This document shows positions 9,264 through 19,212 of a stretch of DNA of 64,000 bases, piece after piece. The DNA comes from Alphaproteobacteria bacterium (lineage in GTDB: Bacteria > Pseudomonadota > Alphaproteobacteria > Rhizobiales > Rhizobiaceae). The notes below the pieces were generated by a model that was given only the letters and a program-made list of their open reading frames with translations, had not been told where the DNA came from and did no database searches. The DNA is taken from positions 62,001 through 126,000 of the forward strand of contig BOKV01000004.1 in assembly GCA_016861165.1 (NCBI GenBank), given 5' to 3'. The position numbers were made by a program, and so were the translations under genes. Numbering within the stretch: the stretch's first letter is position 1; each line of letters begins with the position of its first letter.

Positions 9264-10401
9264 ATGCGTGCCGAAACCCAACATGTCGTCAGCGAGATCA
9301 AGCAGGCCATAAGCCTGCTGAGGAGGCATCTTTGACTGGGACCGGGCTCGCAAGCGCCTGAACGAACTCAACGCCCGGGCTGAGGACCCGGCGCTGTGGA
9401 ACGATCCCGCCGAGGCGCAGAAGCTGATGCGCGAGCGCCAGCATCTGGAAAAGAGCATCAGCGCCATCGCATCGATCGAGTCGGAGCTGGCCGATCACCT
9501 CGCCATGATCGAACTGGGCGAGGAGGAGGAGGAAGAGAGCGTGGTGCGCGAGGCCGAGGATGGCCTGAAGGCGCTCCACGACGATCTCGGCCGGCGCCAG
9601 GTCGCCGCGCTGCTGTCGGGCGAGAGCGACGGCAACGACGCCTATCTGGAAGTCCATGCCGGCGCCGGCGGCACAGAGAGCCAGGACTGGGCGGCGATGC
9701 TGTTGCGCATGTATGTGCGCTGGGCCGAACAGAACGGCTACAAGGTCGAGGTCCAGTACGAATCGGCCGGCGAAGAGGCGGGCATCAAGTCGGCCACCAT
9801 CCTGATCAAGGGCGAGAACGCCTATGGCTGGCTGAAGACCGAATCGGGCGTCCACCGCCTGGTCCGCATCTCGCCGTTCGACAGCCAGGCGCGGCGCCAT
9901 ACTTCGTTCTCGTCGGTATGGGTCTACCCGGTCATCGACGACAACATCGAGATCGAAATCCCGGAAAAGGACATCCGCATCGACACGTTCCGATCGTCAG
10001 GCGCCGGCGGCCAGCATGTCAACACCACCGATTCGGCCGTGCGCATCACCCATCTGCCGACTGGCATCGTCGTCACCTCCTCGGAGAAGTCACAGCATCA
10101 GAACCGGGCCAACGCCATGCGGGCGCTGCGCGCCCGCCTCTACGACCTGGAAATGAAGAAGCGCCAGGAGTCGATCCAGGCCGAGCACGAGGCCAAATCG
10201 GAGATCGGCTGGGGCCACCAGATCCGCTCCTACGTCCTGCAGCCCTACCAGCTGGTCAAGGACCTGCGCACCGGGGTCGAGAGCAGCTCGCCTGACGCGG
10301 TGCTCGACGGCGATCTCAACGCGTTCATGGAAGCAGCGCTCGTCCGGCAGGTGCAGGGCGGCGAGGGTGGGGCAGCCGAGGAGGCCCAGTCATCAGCCTG
10401 A
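9264..10401 (+). CDS. prfB: Peptide chain release factor 2, expressed by programmed +1 frameshift
   Basis: RF2 ends translation at UGA and UAA. The first 23 codons run from the ATG to an in-frame UGA at 9333-9335, in the context AGGAGG-CAT-CTT-TGA-C. The internal Shine-Dalgarno (9321-9326), 3-base spacing, CUU slippery codon and UGAC stop match the E. coli RF2 arrangement. After a +1 slip the frame resumes at GAC (9334) and continues to 10401, giving about 378 residues. Motifs are SPF in [12 protein letters not shown] (UGA recognition) and GAGGQHVN (peptidyl hydrolysis). RF2 would control its own synthesis by reading the UGA. It overlaps the convergent M23 gene by 9 bases. Confidence 0.95.
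9321..9336 (+). promoter_or_regulatory. RF2 programmed frameshift site
   Basis: AGGAGGCATCTTTGAC: internal Shine-Dalgarno-like AGGAGG, three bases, CTT slippery codon and in-frame TGA followed by C. This recoding signal couples RF2 level to the efficiency of UGA termination. Any annotation that starts prfB downstream loses the first 23 codons. Confidence 0.93.
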
Positions 10402-11718
10402 AGCGGCTGCCTTGATCCGGGCGATTTCACGCCCGGCCTTCAGGAAACGCATCGGATTGACCGCCGCGCCGGCGCGACGCACCTCGTAATGCAGGTGCGG
10501 TCCGGTGCTGCGCCCGGTACTGCCGGAACGGCCGATGGTCGTGCCGGCCTCGACGCGGTCGCCCGTCCGCACCAGCACCTCGCTCAGATGGCCGTAGCGC
10601 GTGGTCAGGCCGCCGCCATGGTCGATCTCGACCATCTCGCCATAGCCGCCATTGCGGCCCGCGTCGATGACGACGCCGGCGGCCGTGGCACGCACCGGGG
10701 TGCCGTGCGCGGCCGAGAAGTCGATGCCGGCATGCAGCGCCGGCCGCCTGAGGAAGGGGTCGATGCGCTCGCCGAACCGGCTCGAGACCGGCACGCCGGG
10801 CACGGGGTTGGCAAGCGGCACTGTTTCGAGCCGACCAGCCAGCTCGTCAAGCGCCTTGAGCGACAGGTCGACCGCGGCCAGGCGCGATGAAAAGCTGCCC
10901 TCGGCATTGGCGGCAATGAACGGTCCGCCGATGCGTTCGGTCGGATCGTCGGGCAGGTCGATGTCGAGGCGGTCAATGATGCCGGCGATGCGCGCGGCGC
11001 GATCCTCGGCGGCAAGGCGGATTTCGTCGAGCAGCGCCTGCTGGCCGGCGTCGATCTGCGCCATGCGGCCGGCTATTGCCGCGACCAGCGTCGTCGTCGC
11101 CGCCGCGTCATTGCCATCGGGGGCTTGGGCCGGCGCCGCGGGCGGCGCCTCGTCGCGCGTGCCGCGCAGCACGAGGCCGGCTTCAGCCATCCTCAGCGGC
11201 GCGGCCGGCGCCAGCGCGCCGGTGGTCAGGCTGTCGGTGGCCGGCGCCGGTGCCGCCGGCGGGGGGGTGGCGTTCGGCTTCACCAATCCGTTGCGCCGCG
11301 CCGCCTCGACCAGTTCGCCGATGCGGCCCGACCGGCTGCGCAGCGCCTGTTCGCGCTGCAGCAGTTCGCTGATGCGCGCTTCGATCGCCTGCTGGTCGAG
11401 CAGCTGGCGGCTGGTCACCCGGTCGAGGTTGGCGCGCAGCGCCGCGATGCGGTCCTCGTATTCGTGAATCAGGCGGGCGTGGCGCGCCTGCGCCGCGCCG
11501 ATCAGGTCGTCGCGGAAGATCAGATAGGCCGTTGCGGCGAGGTAGCCGACCAGGAACATGGCGGCGAGCGAGAAGGCGACTGAGATCAGCAGCGGATTGA
11601 AGGCAAAATGGTGCGCGCGGCCGTCACGGACGATGGTGATGGTGGCCGGCTGGCGCCGCCTGCCGAAACTCGGCGGCTCCCGCAACGCCGTCGCTCCCTC
11701 GTGCCTTTCTGCTGGCAT
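10393..11718 (-). CDS. M23-family peptidoglycan endopeptidase (LytM domain), membrane-anchored
   Basis: 441 residues. A basic cytoplasmic start is followed by one membrane helix (about 45-68, [20 protein letters not shown]), a coiled-coil stretch (about 75-145), a low-complexity Ala/Pro linker and a C-terminal LytM domain. Zinc-site motifs are HAGIDFSA (His, Asp) and HLHYE (HxH), and the domain opens with [11 protein letters not shown]. Such proteins cut peptide cross-links or, when degenerate, activate amidases; here the ligands look intact. The ATG at 11718 is preferred over a TTG at 11781, though no strong ribosome site is visible. It is convergent with prfB. Confidence 0.88.
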   Translation of the reverse strand: MPAERHEGATALREPPSFGRRRQPATITIVRDGRAHHFAFNPLLISVAFSLAAMFLVGYLAATAYLIFRDDLIGAAQARHARLIHEYEDRIAALRANLDRVTSRQLLDQQAIEARISELLQREQALRSRSGRIGELVEAARRNGLVKPNATPPPAAPAPATDSLTTGALAPAAPLRMAEAGLVLRGTRDEAPPAAPAQAPDGNDAAATTTLVAAIAGRMAQIDAGQQALLDEIRLAAEDRAARIAGIIDRLDIDLPDDPTERIGGPFIAANAEGSFSSRLAAVDLSLKALDELAGRLETVPLANPVPGVPVSSRFGERIDPFLRRPALHAGIDFSAAHGTPVRATAAGVVIDAGRNGGYGEMVEIDHGGGLTTRYGHLSEVLVRTGDRVEAGTTIGRSGSTGRSTGPHLHYEVRRAGAAVNPMRFLKAGREIARIKAAASG

Positions 11719-11783
11719 TGACGAAATCGCACCCAATCTAGCCTGGTGACCGGTGCAATTAGATCGCCTTATGGTTAACAAAC

Positions 11784-11831
11784 CCTTCTGCGGCCCCTTC
11801 TAGCGGCCCCTTCTAGCGGCCCCTTCTGCGG
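11784..11831. repeat. Short tandem repeat, about 13-base unit, three copies plus partial
   Basis: The unit GCGGCCCCTTCTA is repeated about three times, with partial units (CCCTTCTG, CTTCTGCGG) at the edges. It lies in the gap between the M23 gene and bcp, is non-coding, and is likely prone to slippage. No function is apparent. Confidence 0.7.
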
Positions 11832-11844
11832 CGACAGCCCGCCG

Positions 11845-12318
11845 TCAGCCGACCAGCTTGCGCGCCGCCTCCAGCACGTCGTCGACGTGGCCGGGCACCG
11901 AGACCTTGCGCCAGGCCCGGGCGATCCTGCCGTCGGCGCCGATCAGGAATGTCGAGCGCTCGACGCCCATGTATTTGCGGCCATACATGCTCTTCTGCGT
12001 CCACACGCCATAGGCTTCCAGCGTCTGCTTGCCCTCGTCCGAGATGAGGGTGACGCCGAGCCCATGCTTGTCGCGGAACCGGTCGTGCTTCCTGACGGGA
12101 TCGGGCGACATGCCGGCGACGGCAATGCCGAGCCGGTCGAAGGCGTCTTTCGCCGCGGTGAAGTCGATCGCCTCGGCGGTGCAGCCGCTGGTATCGTCCT
12201 TGGGGTAGAAGAACAGCACGACCGGCCGGCCGCGCTGCGCCGACAGAGAAAACGTGCCGCCGCCATCGGTGGGCAAGGTGAAGTCCGGAGCCGAGTCGCC
12301 CTCATCCGGCCTGGTCAT
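11845..12318 (-). CDS. bcp: Thioredoxin-dependent thiol peroxidase, Bcp/PrxQ type
   Basis: A cytoplasmic peroxiredoxin that reduces hydrogen and organic peroxides. The product is 157 residues, the family length. APDFTLP opens the thioredoxin fold, and FFYPKDDTSGCTAEAIDF carries the peroxidatic cysteine. The classical resolving cysteine five positions later is absent (Ile/Asp instead of Cys), so it should resolve by a different thiol. Later motifs are KHDRFRDKHGL and RSTFLIGADGRI. The start MTRPDEGD sits 8 bases after AAGGAT; an ATG three codons earlier is possible. The frame stays open upstream, but that part does not resemble the family. Confidence 0.9.
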   Translation of the reverse strand: MTRPDEGDSAPDFTLPTDGGGTFSLSAQRGRPVVLFFYPKDDTSGCTAEAIDFTAAKDAFDRLGIAVAGMSPDPVRKHDRFRDKHGLGVTLISDEGKQTLEAYGVWTQKSMYGRKYMGVERSTFLIGADGRIARAWRKVSVPGHVDDVLEAARKLVG

Positions 12319-12653
12319 GCCTGCCATCCTTTCGACAAGTTGGTGTGGTCTTGGACGAACCGTTATACGCCTTGTCGGCCACGCATCCAGCGGAGTCTCA
12401 GCGGCTTGGCGGATGGTTGCGTGCATGACCGGGTGCTGATCGCGAGTTCGGCCAGGCACAGCGCACCGGCGGGCCGGCCGTGTGGCGCGAAAGGCGGTCG
12501 TTCCCCCTTGCGGCCGATCGTCGTAAAAATAGCCGAACGAATCGGGTTGATTGAACGTCAGGCGTAGCCGCGCAGAACGGCAGAGGACGAGTGGCGCGGA
12601 CCGCGGGGTAACCATTGATCAGCTTCAGGCAGCCGGAGCAGAAGCACCCATCG
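12319..12653. other. bcp / AsmA-like gene divergent intergenic region
   Basis: A 335-base divergent gap. I see no gene with a ribosome binding site, no dyad of operator quality and no convincing paired -35/-10. The reading frame of the AsmA-like gene opens from a TTG at 12615, but the ATG at 12654 fits the membrane-anchor start better. Confidence 0.4.
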
Positions 12654-15600
12654 ATGCGCCACCGGGGATTCCACGTTCCCGGCCGCCGCTATCTGGGCAA
12701 GGGCCTGCGCATCGCCGGCGCCGTGGCCGTGGTGCTGGTGCTGGCCACCGCCATGTCGGCGGGCGGGCTCTATTTCCTGCTGCGCGGCGAATCGATCCGC
12801 AGCGATGCGCTCAACGCCAGCATCGCCGCCAGCATCCAGCGCCTGCTCGGGCCGGACTATGTCGTCGCCCTCGGCAGCACCGCGGTCGCCTTTGATCCCG
12901 ACGGCCTCCTGTCGGTCGCCGGGACCGACGTGCGCATCCTGCGGGCGGCCGATCGCCAGCCGGTGTCGACACTGCGCCGCGTGGTCGTCGGCGTCAGGCC
13001 GCTGTCGCTGTTCGGCGACGAGCCGCAGATCGATGCGGTCATCATCGAGGATTCAACGCTCGATTTCCGTGTGTTGCCGGTGGTGGCGCCGCCCTGGCCG
13101 ATCCGCGACATCGAGCCGGCGCTGGTCGGGCTCGGCAGTCGCTTTGCCGAACTGGGCGACCAGTTCGCCCGCGAGCGCTTCCGCCTGTTCCGGTTCTCCA
13201 ATGTCAGGATCAGCGGGCTGACGCTCGGCACCGGCAGCGCGCGCGACATCGATGTCGAGGAACTCGAGCTGCGCTTCCGACAGAAATCGGAACTGACCTT
13301 GACGGGCAGCTTCGCCACGGACCGGTCGAATGTCAGCCTCGCCGCAAGCTATCGGCTTGCCGGCGACGGCGACGCGGCGATCGCGGTCGAGGCGAGCGGC
13401 ATCAACCTGCGCGAATGGCTGGGCGATCCGTTCACCGAGGCCGACGGGCCGGCCGGCTGGGACAGCCTCCTGGCGTTCGAAGGCTCGCTGTCGATCGGGC
13501 CCGACGGCACCCCGTCGCAGCCGCGGCTGGCGCTGAGCGTCGGCGACGGCACGCTGCGCCTCGGCCGCAACGCCACGACGCCCGTGAGCGAACTCGAACT
13601 CAGCCTGCGCATCATTCCCGAGAAGAACCAGATCGAGCTCGACCCCTCCCTGCTGGTGGCCGGCGACTTCCGCGCCCGGCTCATCGGCGGCGTGCGGCCG
13701 GTCGACGCCAGGCTCGGCTATGACGGGCCGCTCGAATTCGAGCTCATCGCCGACCCGGCGATCGGCGAGCCGACCGTTGTCGGCGAGGAGAGCGTGGCTG
13801 CGTCGGTGCGCCTGCTCGGCAGGCTCGATCCGGAACGCCGCCTGATCGACATCACGACGATCAACATCGTCGCGGGCGAGGAGCGCATGGACGGCTCCGC
13901 CGTCATCGGCCTTGCCGGCGAGACGCCTTCGATCGACGCGGTCGGCGCCAGCGCCGGCATGTCGGTCGCCGCCGTCAAGCAGTTGTGGCCGTTCTGGCTG
14001 GCGCCGCCGGCGCGCCTGTGGGCCCACCGCAATCTCGTCGGCGGCCGGCTCACCGCCATCTCGGTCGAGGCCGCCATTCCCGGCGGCATCATCGGGCGGT
14101 TCCGGCAAGGCGCCAAGATCGCGCCGGACGGCCTCAAGCTGCGCGCTGATTTTGCCGGCGTGCGGATCGATTCCTTCGGCGAGCTGCCACCGATCCGCGA
14201 GGGCGCCGGCCGGCTCGCCATCGACGGAATGACCTTCCGCGCCGAACTGACCTCGGGCGGCATCTTCCTCGCCGACAACAGATCGGTCAGGATCACCGCC
14301 GGTTCCTTCGAGGTCGCCGACTACGGTGAACGCCCGGCCGACGCGGAGGTCCGCATCGCCGGCGAGGGCGACGCCCGCGCGCTCGCCGAGGTTGCCGCGT
14401 CGCAGCCGCTCGACGTTCCGGCGCGCATCAACCTCGCGGCAGACCATCTTTCGGGCGAAGCCAATGTCGACGTGGTGGCCCGGTTCCCGATCAAGCCCGG
14501 CCTGAAGGCCGCCGACGTCGACTGGAACGCCATCGTCGAGACGCGCAAGGCGGCGAGCGCCGCGCCCTTCCAGGGCCGGCGGGTTGCCGAGGCCGACCTG
14601 GTCATCGAGGCCACGCCGGCCGGCGTGCGCGTCAACGGCAAGGCCGAGATCGACGGCCTGGCGACGACGCTCGAACTCAAGGAGCCGGTCGGCACCGCCG
14701 GCCTGCCGCCCGAACGGGTGTTCACCGCGATCGTCGACGACAAGGCCCGCAAGAAGATGGGGCTGACGCTCGACCCGGTGGTGACCGGCACGATGAAGGT
14801 ACGCTTCGAGCAGAAGGCCACGGGATCGGATCAGCACGAGGTCGATCTGACCGCCGCCGCGCTGAACCTGCCATGGGTCGGCTGGACCAAGGGCGGCGGC
14901 ATTCCGGCCAAGGCGAGCTTCCGCCTGCGGGCGGACGGCCAGGTCACCCATCTCGACGACTTCTATCTCGAAGGCCCGGGCTTCTCGGCGGCCGGAACCA
15001 TCGCCTTCGACAAGGATGGCGTCGTGTCCGCCGACTTCGCCAATGTCTCGCTCAACCAGGGCGACTTGCTGGCCGTGCGCATCAAGCGCACCGGCGCCAG
15101 CAGCTACCAGATCAGCGCCGAGGGCGCCCGCTTCGACGCGCGCGCCCTCATCAACAAGCTGATCCACGAAGGCGGCTTCGGCGACGTCCAGGGCAACGCC
15201 AATATCGTGGTCACGGCCAATATAGGCACGGTGAGCGGTTTCGGCGAGCAGGCGATCAGCGACGTGTCGCTGTCCTACGGAACGCTCGAGGGCTGGTTCG
15301 ACAATCTCAGCGTCCGTGGCAACTTCACCGACGGCGACTATGTCAGCATCCTGGCCTCGACCGCGAACCACAACACCACGTTCGAGATCGACACCACCGA
15401 TGCCGGCGCCGCCCTGCGCATGGTCGATGTCTACCGGCGCATGTCCGGCGGGCGCATGATCGCCCGCCTGCAGCGTCGCGCCGGCGGGCCGTTCAAGGGG
15501 CCGGTGGTCATCACCGACTTCGTTGTCCACGACGAGCCGCGGCTCAAGCGGCTGGTTGCCGAGCCGGTCCAGGAGCGCGTCGAACGCGGCGAGGACCTCC

Positions 15601-15989
15601 AGGAAATCCGCCGCGAACTGGCCAAGGTCGACACCAACCAGGTCCCCTTCAAGGAGGCGCAGGCCGAGATCGACAAGGGGGACGGATATCTGCGCCTGCG
15701 CGACGGCATCCTGCGCAGCAGCCGCATCGGCTTCACCTTCGACGGCCTCGTCTACGACGCCGAGAGCCGGATGGACCTCGCCGGAACCTTCATGCCCGGC
15801 ATCTCGCTGAGCCGCGCCATCGGTTTCATTCCACTGGTGGGCACGCTGCTCGGCAACGGCCGCGACACGAGCCTGATCGGCATCACCTTCCGGTTGTCGG
15901 GTCCGGCCAAGAACCCCGCCATCCAGGTCAATCCGATGTCGGTGGTGGCGCCCGGCGTGTTCCGCAAGGTGTTCGAGTTCCGCAACTGA
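12654..15989 (+). CDS. AsmA-like/DUF3971 (YhdP-family) envelope protein
   Basis: A very large protein (1111 residues) with one N-terminal membrane helix (about 17-42, GLRIAGAVAVVLVLATAMSAGG) and a long periplasmic part built of repetitive beta-strand segments. That is the pattern of AsmA-like bridge proteins (YhdP, TamB) thought to move phospholipid between inner and outer membranes. The C-terminal region (about 850-1090) has the conserved SYGTLEGWFDNLSVRGNF, GFIPLVGTLLGNG and FRLSGPAKNPAIQVNPMS pattern of the DUF3971/AsmA_2 module. It is convergent with tyrS. Transport function is inferred from the family. Confidence 0.88.
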   Translation: MRHRGFHVPGRRYLGKGLRIAGAVAVVLVLATAMSAGGLYFLLRGESIRSDALNASIAASIQRLLGPDYVVALGSTAVAFDPDGLLSVAGTDVRILRAADRQPVSTLRRVVVGVRPLSLFGDEPQIDAVIIEDSTLDFRVLPVVAPPWPIRDIEPALVGLGSRFAELGDQFARERFRLFRFSNVRISGLTLGTGSARDIDVEELELRFRQKSELTLTGSFATDRSNVSLAASYRLAGDGDAAIAVEASGINLREWLGDPFTEADGPAGWDSLLAFEGSLSIGPDGTPSQPRLALSVGDGTLRLGRNATTPVSELELSLRIIPEKNQIELDPSLLVAGDFRARLIGGVRPVDARLGYDGPLEFELIADPAIGEPTVVGEESVAASVRLLGRLDPERRLIDITTINIVAGEERMDGSAVIGLAGETPSIDAVGASAGMSVAAVKQLWPFWLAPPARLWAHRNLVGGRLTAISVEAAIPGGIIGRFRQGAKIAPDGLKLRADFAGVRIDSFGELPPIREGAGRLAIDGMTFRAELTSGGIFLADNRSVRITAGSFEVADYGERPADAEVRIAGEGDARALAEVAASQPLDVPARINLAADHLSGEANVDVVARFPIKPGLKAADVDWNAIVETRKAASAAPFQGRRVAEADLVIEATPAGVRVNGKAEIDGLATTLELKEPVGTAGLPPERVFTAIVDDKARKKMGLTLDPVVTGTMKVRFEQKATGSDQHEVDLTAAALNLPWVGWTKGGGIPAKASFRLRADGQVTHLDDFYLEGPGFSAAGTIAFDKDGVVSADFANVSLNQGDLLAVRIKRTGASSYQISAEGARFDARALINKLIHEGGFGDVQGNANIVVTANIGTVSGFGEQAISDVSLSYGTLEGWFDNLSVRGNFTDGDYVSILASTANHNTTFEIDTTDAGAALRMVDVYRRMSGGRMIARLQRRAGGPFKGPVVITDFVVHDEPRLKRLVAEPVQERVERGEDLQEIRRELAKVDTNQVPFKEAQAEIDKGDGYLRLRDGILRSSRIGFTFDGLVYDAESRMDLAGTFMPGISLSRAIGFIPLVGTLLGNGRDTSLIGITFRLSGPAKNPAIQVNPMSVVAPGVFRKVFEFRN

Positions 15990-16001
15990 GGCGGCGCGCG
16001 C

Positions 16002-17255
16002 TCACCCGGCCTTGACCAGGATGTGGCGCTTCCTGCCGAGCGACAGCTTGATGACGCCATCGGCGTCGGCGTTTGCCACCGACACCGTCAGACGCTCGTC
16101 GCCGACCGAATGGTCGTTGATCCGCACGGCGCCACCCTGGACGTGGCGACGCGCCTCGCCGTTGGAGGCCGCCAGGCCGGCGCGCACCATGAGCGTGAGC
16201 AGGCCGATGCCGGCCTCAAGCTCGCCCGACGCCACCGTGACCGAGGGCAGGGTCTGGGCGGCGACACCCTCCTCGAAGGTCTTGCGTGCCGTTTCGGCAG
16301 CCTGCTCGGCCGCCGCGCGCCCGTGCAGCATTGCGGTCACCTCGGTCGCCAGCACCTTCTTGGCCTCGTTGATCTCGGCGTTGCGCAGCCCGCCCAGCCG
16401 CCGGATCTCCGCCATCGGCAGGGTGGTATAGAGCTTCAGGAACCGTTCGACATCGGCATCCTCGGTGTTGCGCCAGTACTGCCAGAAATCGTAGGCGCCG
16501 AGCAGTCCGGCGTCGAGCCAGACGGCGCCGGAGGCGGTCTTGCCCATCTTGGCCCCCGAAGCGGTCGTCAGCAGCGGCGAAGTGAGCGCGAAGAGCTGCG
16601 GCGTGCCCATGCGGTGGCCGAGCTCGATGCCGTTGACGATGTTGCCCCACTGGTCGGAGCCGCCCATCTGCAGCCGGCAGTCATAGCGCCGGCTGAGCTC
16701 GACGAAATCATAGGCTTGCAGGACCATGTAGTTGAATTCGAGGAAGGTCAGCGATTGCTCGCGCTCCAACCTGAGCTTGACCGAATCGAAGCTCAGCATG
16801 CGGTTGACCGAGAAATGACGGCCGACGTCGCGCAGGAAATCGACATAGTTGAGCCTGAGCAGCCAGTCGGCATTGTTGGCCATGACGGCCTCGCCCGGCC
16901 CGTCGCCGAAGGTGAGGTAATGGTCGAAGGTGCGCCGGATGTTGGCCAGGTTGGCGTCGATGTCGGCGGTGGTCAGCAGCTTGCGCGCCTCGTCGCGCCC
17001 CGACGGATCGCCGACCATGGTGGTGCCGCCGCCCATCAGCGCGATCGGCCGGTGGCCGGTCTTCTGCAGCCAGTGCAGCATCATGATCTGGATCAGCGAG
17101 CCGGCATGCAGGCTCGACGCGGTCGCGTCGAAGCCGATATAGGCCGTCACCCTCTCCTTGGCGAACAGCGCGTCGAGTCCGCCTTCATCTGAAACCTGGT
17201 GGATGAAGCCGCGTTCGTCGAGGGTATGGAGGAAATCGGACTTGAAACCGGACAT
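16002..17255 (-). CDS. tyrS: Tyrosyl-tRNA synthetase
   Basis: Charges tRNA-Tyr. 417 residues, the usual length of the bacterial class Ic enzyme. The Rossmann fold carries the HIGH-equivalent HAGS (residues 50-53, in [11 protein letters not shown]), the tyrosine/tRNA pocket segment [10 protein letters not shown] and the KMSKS-equivalent KMGKT (236-240). A C-terminal S4-like RNA-binding domain (about 350-417) includes [18 protein letters not shown]. It is divergent from anmK across an 83-base gap. Confidence 0.96.
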   Translation of the reverse strand: MSGFKSDFLHTLDERGFIHQVSDEGGLDALFAKERVTAYIGFDATASSLHAGSLIQIMMLHWLQKTGHRPIALMGGGTTMVGDPSGRDEARKLLTTADIDANLANIRRTFDHYLTFGDGPGEAVMANNADWLLRLNYVDFLRDVGRHFSVNRMLSFDSVKLRLEREQSLTFLEFNYMVLQAYDFVELSRRYDCRLQMGGSDQWGNIVNGIELGHRMGTPQLFALTSPLLTTASGAKMGKTASGAVWLDAGLLGAYDFWQYWRNTEDADVERFLKLYTTLPMAEIRRLGGLRNAEINEAKKVLATEVTAMLHGRAAAEQAAETARKTFEEGVAAQTLPSVTVASGELEAGIGLLTLMVRAGLAASNGEARRHVQGGAVRINDHSVGDERLTVSVANADADGVIKLSLGRKRHILVKAG

Positions 17256-17338
17256 TCGGGTCGTTTCCGTATAATTTGGTGGGGCGTCGCCTTCGGCGCG
17301 ACGGCTCTAGCAGTTTTTGGAAGGAAATTCACCCACCC

Positions 17339-18526
17339 ATGGCCAGGACGGGCGACGACCAGGGACCGGTGGCCGCCATCGGGCTGATGAGCGGCACCTC
17401 GATGGACGGCATCGATATCGCGCTGATGCGGACGGACGGCGAGCGCGTGGTCGAGCGTGGTCCGGCCGGCACCAGCCCCTACGAGCCGGCTTTCCGCCGG
17501 CGGCTTGCCGCCGCGCTCGAAACGGCAAAGACGATCGAACGGCGCGAGCAGCGGCCGGGCGAACTCGCCGACATCGAGCGCGAGCTGACGCGGCGCCACG
17601 GCGCGGCGGTCAACGCCTTCCTTGACGAGCACAAGCTCGGGCCGGCCGAAATCGCCGTCATCGGCTTCCACGGCCAGACCGTGCTGCACCGGCCGGAGCG
17701 CGGGCTCACCGTGCAGCTCGGCGACGGGCCGCTCCTCGCCGGGATGACCGGCATTCCCGTCGTCCACGATCTGCGCGCCGATGACATCGCCCATGGCGGC
17801 CAGGGGGCGCCGCTGGTGCCTGCCTACCACCGCGCGCTTGTCGCCAACCTCCCTGCGGCCCTGCGCGGCTCGCGTCCCGTCGCGTTCGTCAACATCGGTG
17901 GCATCGCCAATATCACCTGCGTCGGCCGCCGCGGCGAACTCGTCGCCTTCGACACCGGCCCGGGCAACGCGCTGATCGACCAGTGGGTGGCCGCCCATGC
18001 CGGCATTCCGTTCGATGCCGGTGGCGCCATCGCGGCGGAAGGCGCGGTGCTGCCGGCGCTGGCGGCGCGCTATCTCGGCCACGAATATTTCCGGCGGCGC
18101 CCGCCCAAATCGCTCGACCGCGACGACTTTGTTCCGCCCGCGGCGCACGAGGCGTCGCTGGAGGACGGCGCGCGGACGCTGGCCCATGTCACCGCGGCCG
18201 CCATCTGGCGCGCGGGCGATCTGCTGGCGGAACGCCCGGGATTGTGGATCGTCTGTGGCGGCGGCCGCCACAACCGGGCGATCATGGACGATCTCGCCGC
18301 GCTGGCGGCGCGGCCGGCCGGCAAAGACGATCCGCCCTGCGAGGTTGTAATGGCAGAGGCGGCCGGCTTCGACGGTGACGCAATGGAAGCCGAGGCCTGG
18401 GCCTATCTGGCGGTGCGTTCGCTGAAGCGCCTCGACATCAGCTGGCCGGGGACCACCGGCGTCGTCCGGCCGATGAGCGGCGGCAGGCTGGCGCTGCCGC
18501 CCGCGCGGCGCGCGATCCCGGCCTGA
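17339..18526 (+). CDS. anmK: Anhydro-N-acetylmuramic acid kinase
   Basis: Converts 1,6-anhydro-MurNAc from peptidoglycan turnover to MurNAc-6-phosphate. 395 residues with an ASKHA-fold kinase pattern: phosphate loop [14 protein letters not shown] near the N-terminus, [20 protein letters not shown] and [12 protein letters not shown]. The start MARTGDDQG follows GGAAGGAA by about 12 bases; a TTG at 17276 is in frame but unlikely. A TATAAT hexamer lies at 17270-17275 without a good -35 at the right distance. It is nearly end-to-end with the convergent PaiB-like gene (5 bases). Confidence 0.93.
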   Translation: MARTGDDQGPVAAIGLMSGTSMDGIDIALMRTDGERVVERGPAGTSPYEPAFRRRLAAALETAKTIERREQRPGELADIERELTRRHGAAVNAFLDEHKLGPAEIAVIGFHGQTVLHRPERGLTVQLGDGPLLAGMTGIPVVHDLRADDIAHGGQGAPLVPAYHRALVANLPAALRGSRPVAFVNIGGIANITCVGRRGELVAFDTGPGNALIDQWVAAHAGIPFDAGGAIAAEGAVLPALAARYLGHEYFRRRPPKSLDRDDFVPPAAHEASLEDGARTLAHVTAAAIWRAGDLLAERPGLWIVCGGGRHNRAIMDDLAALAARPAGKDDPPCEVVMAEAAGFDGDAMEAEAWAYLAVRSLKRLDISWPGTTGVVRPMSGGRLALPPARRAIPA

Positions 18527-18531
18527 CCGCC

Positions 18532-19179
18532 TCAGCCGGCGCCGCCATGGCGGCGGACAAGCTCGGCCATCGCCAGGGCGTCGGCGGCTCCGCTTTCCTC
18601 CAGCCCCTCGGCCACGCCCGCGCGGTCGGCGGCCGGCCGGTTCTGGCTGACCTTCCACTTGCCGGCGATCTCGTCGATGTCGATCTCGACGCCGACGATG
18701 GCACGCAGCTGCACGGCGACGAAATCGGCCGGCGCGTCGGCAACGGCCCACGGCGCGGCGCGGCAGGCCTCGTGCCTTTCCGTCAGCGCGCCGATCTGCC
18801 GGGCAAGCCAGTCCCGGTCCTCAATGATCCGGGCGCGGCCGCGCGCCTGGACCATGACGTAGTTCCAGGTCGGCACCACCTTGCCGGTCTGGCGCTTGGT
18901 GGCGTACCAGGATGGCGTGATGTAGCTGTTCGTCCCCTGGAAGACGATGAGGACAGGGTCATCCGGCGCGGCTGCAAGCATCTGCCAGTGTGGATTGGCC
19001 CGCGCCAGATGGGCGCTGAGCCGCCCCTTGGGCGCGGCCGCCGGGTCGATCAGGAACGGCACCGCATTGGCGACCGGGCCGCGCGGTCCGTTGCTGACCA
19101 GCAGGCCAAGCGGATGGGCGTCGATCAGGGCGTGCAGCGTGGCGAGGTCTTCCTCGCGGTGGTGGGGCGGTTCATACAT
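18532..19179 (-). CDS. PaiB-family FMN-binding negative transcriptional regulator
   Basis: 215 residues, full family length. The N-terminal YEPPHHREEDLATLHALI, LLVSNGPRGPVANAVPFLID and the flavin-type split-barrel segment NSYITPSWYATKRQTGKVVPTWNYVMV match Bacillus PaiB and relatives. WKVSQNRPAADRAGVAEGL near the C-terminus is also characteristic. PaiB was described as a repressor of sporulation and protease genes; in proteobacteria the role is unclear and a flavin-dependent enzyme is as likely. Confidence 0.85.
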   Translation of the reverse strand: MYEPPHHREEDLATLHALIDAHPLGLLVSNGPRGPVANAVPFLIDPAAAPKGRLSAHLARANPHWQMLAAAPDDPVLIVFQGTNSYITPSWYATKRQTGKVVPTWNYVMVQARGRARIIEDRDWLARQIGALTERHEACRAAPWAVADAPADFVAVQLRAIVGVEIDIDEIAGKWKVSQNRPAADRAGVAEGLEESGAADALAMAELVRRHGGAG

Positions 19180-19212
19180 GCCGGGCGACCGCTCAGTTGC
19201 TTGGCTGGCCGT

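Noticed and set aside
13053..15530. 825-codon minus-strand frame
   Set aside because: Antisense to the AsmA-like gene, with no start context or family resemblance.
17242..17275. TATAAT ahead of anmK as a full promoter
   Set aside because: The hexamer is perfect, but the nearest -35-like TTGAAA is 22 bases away, too far for a normal promoter.
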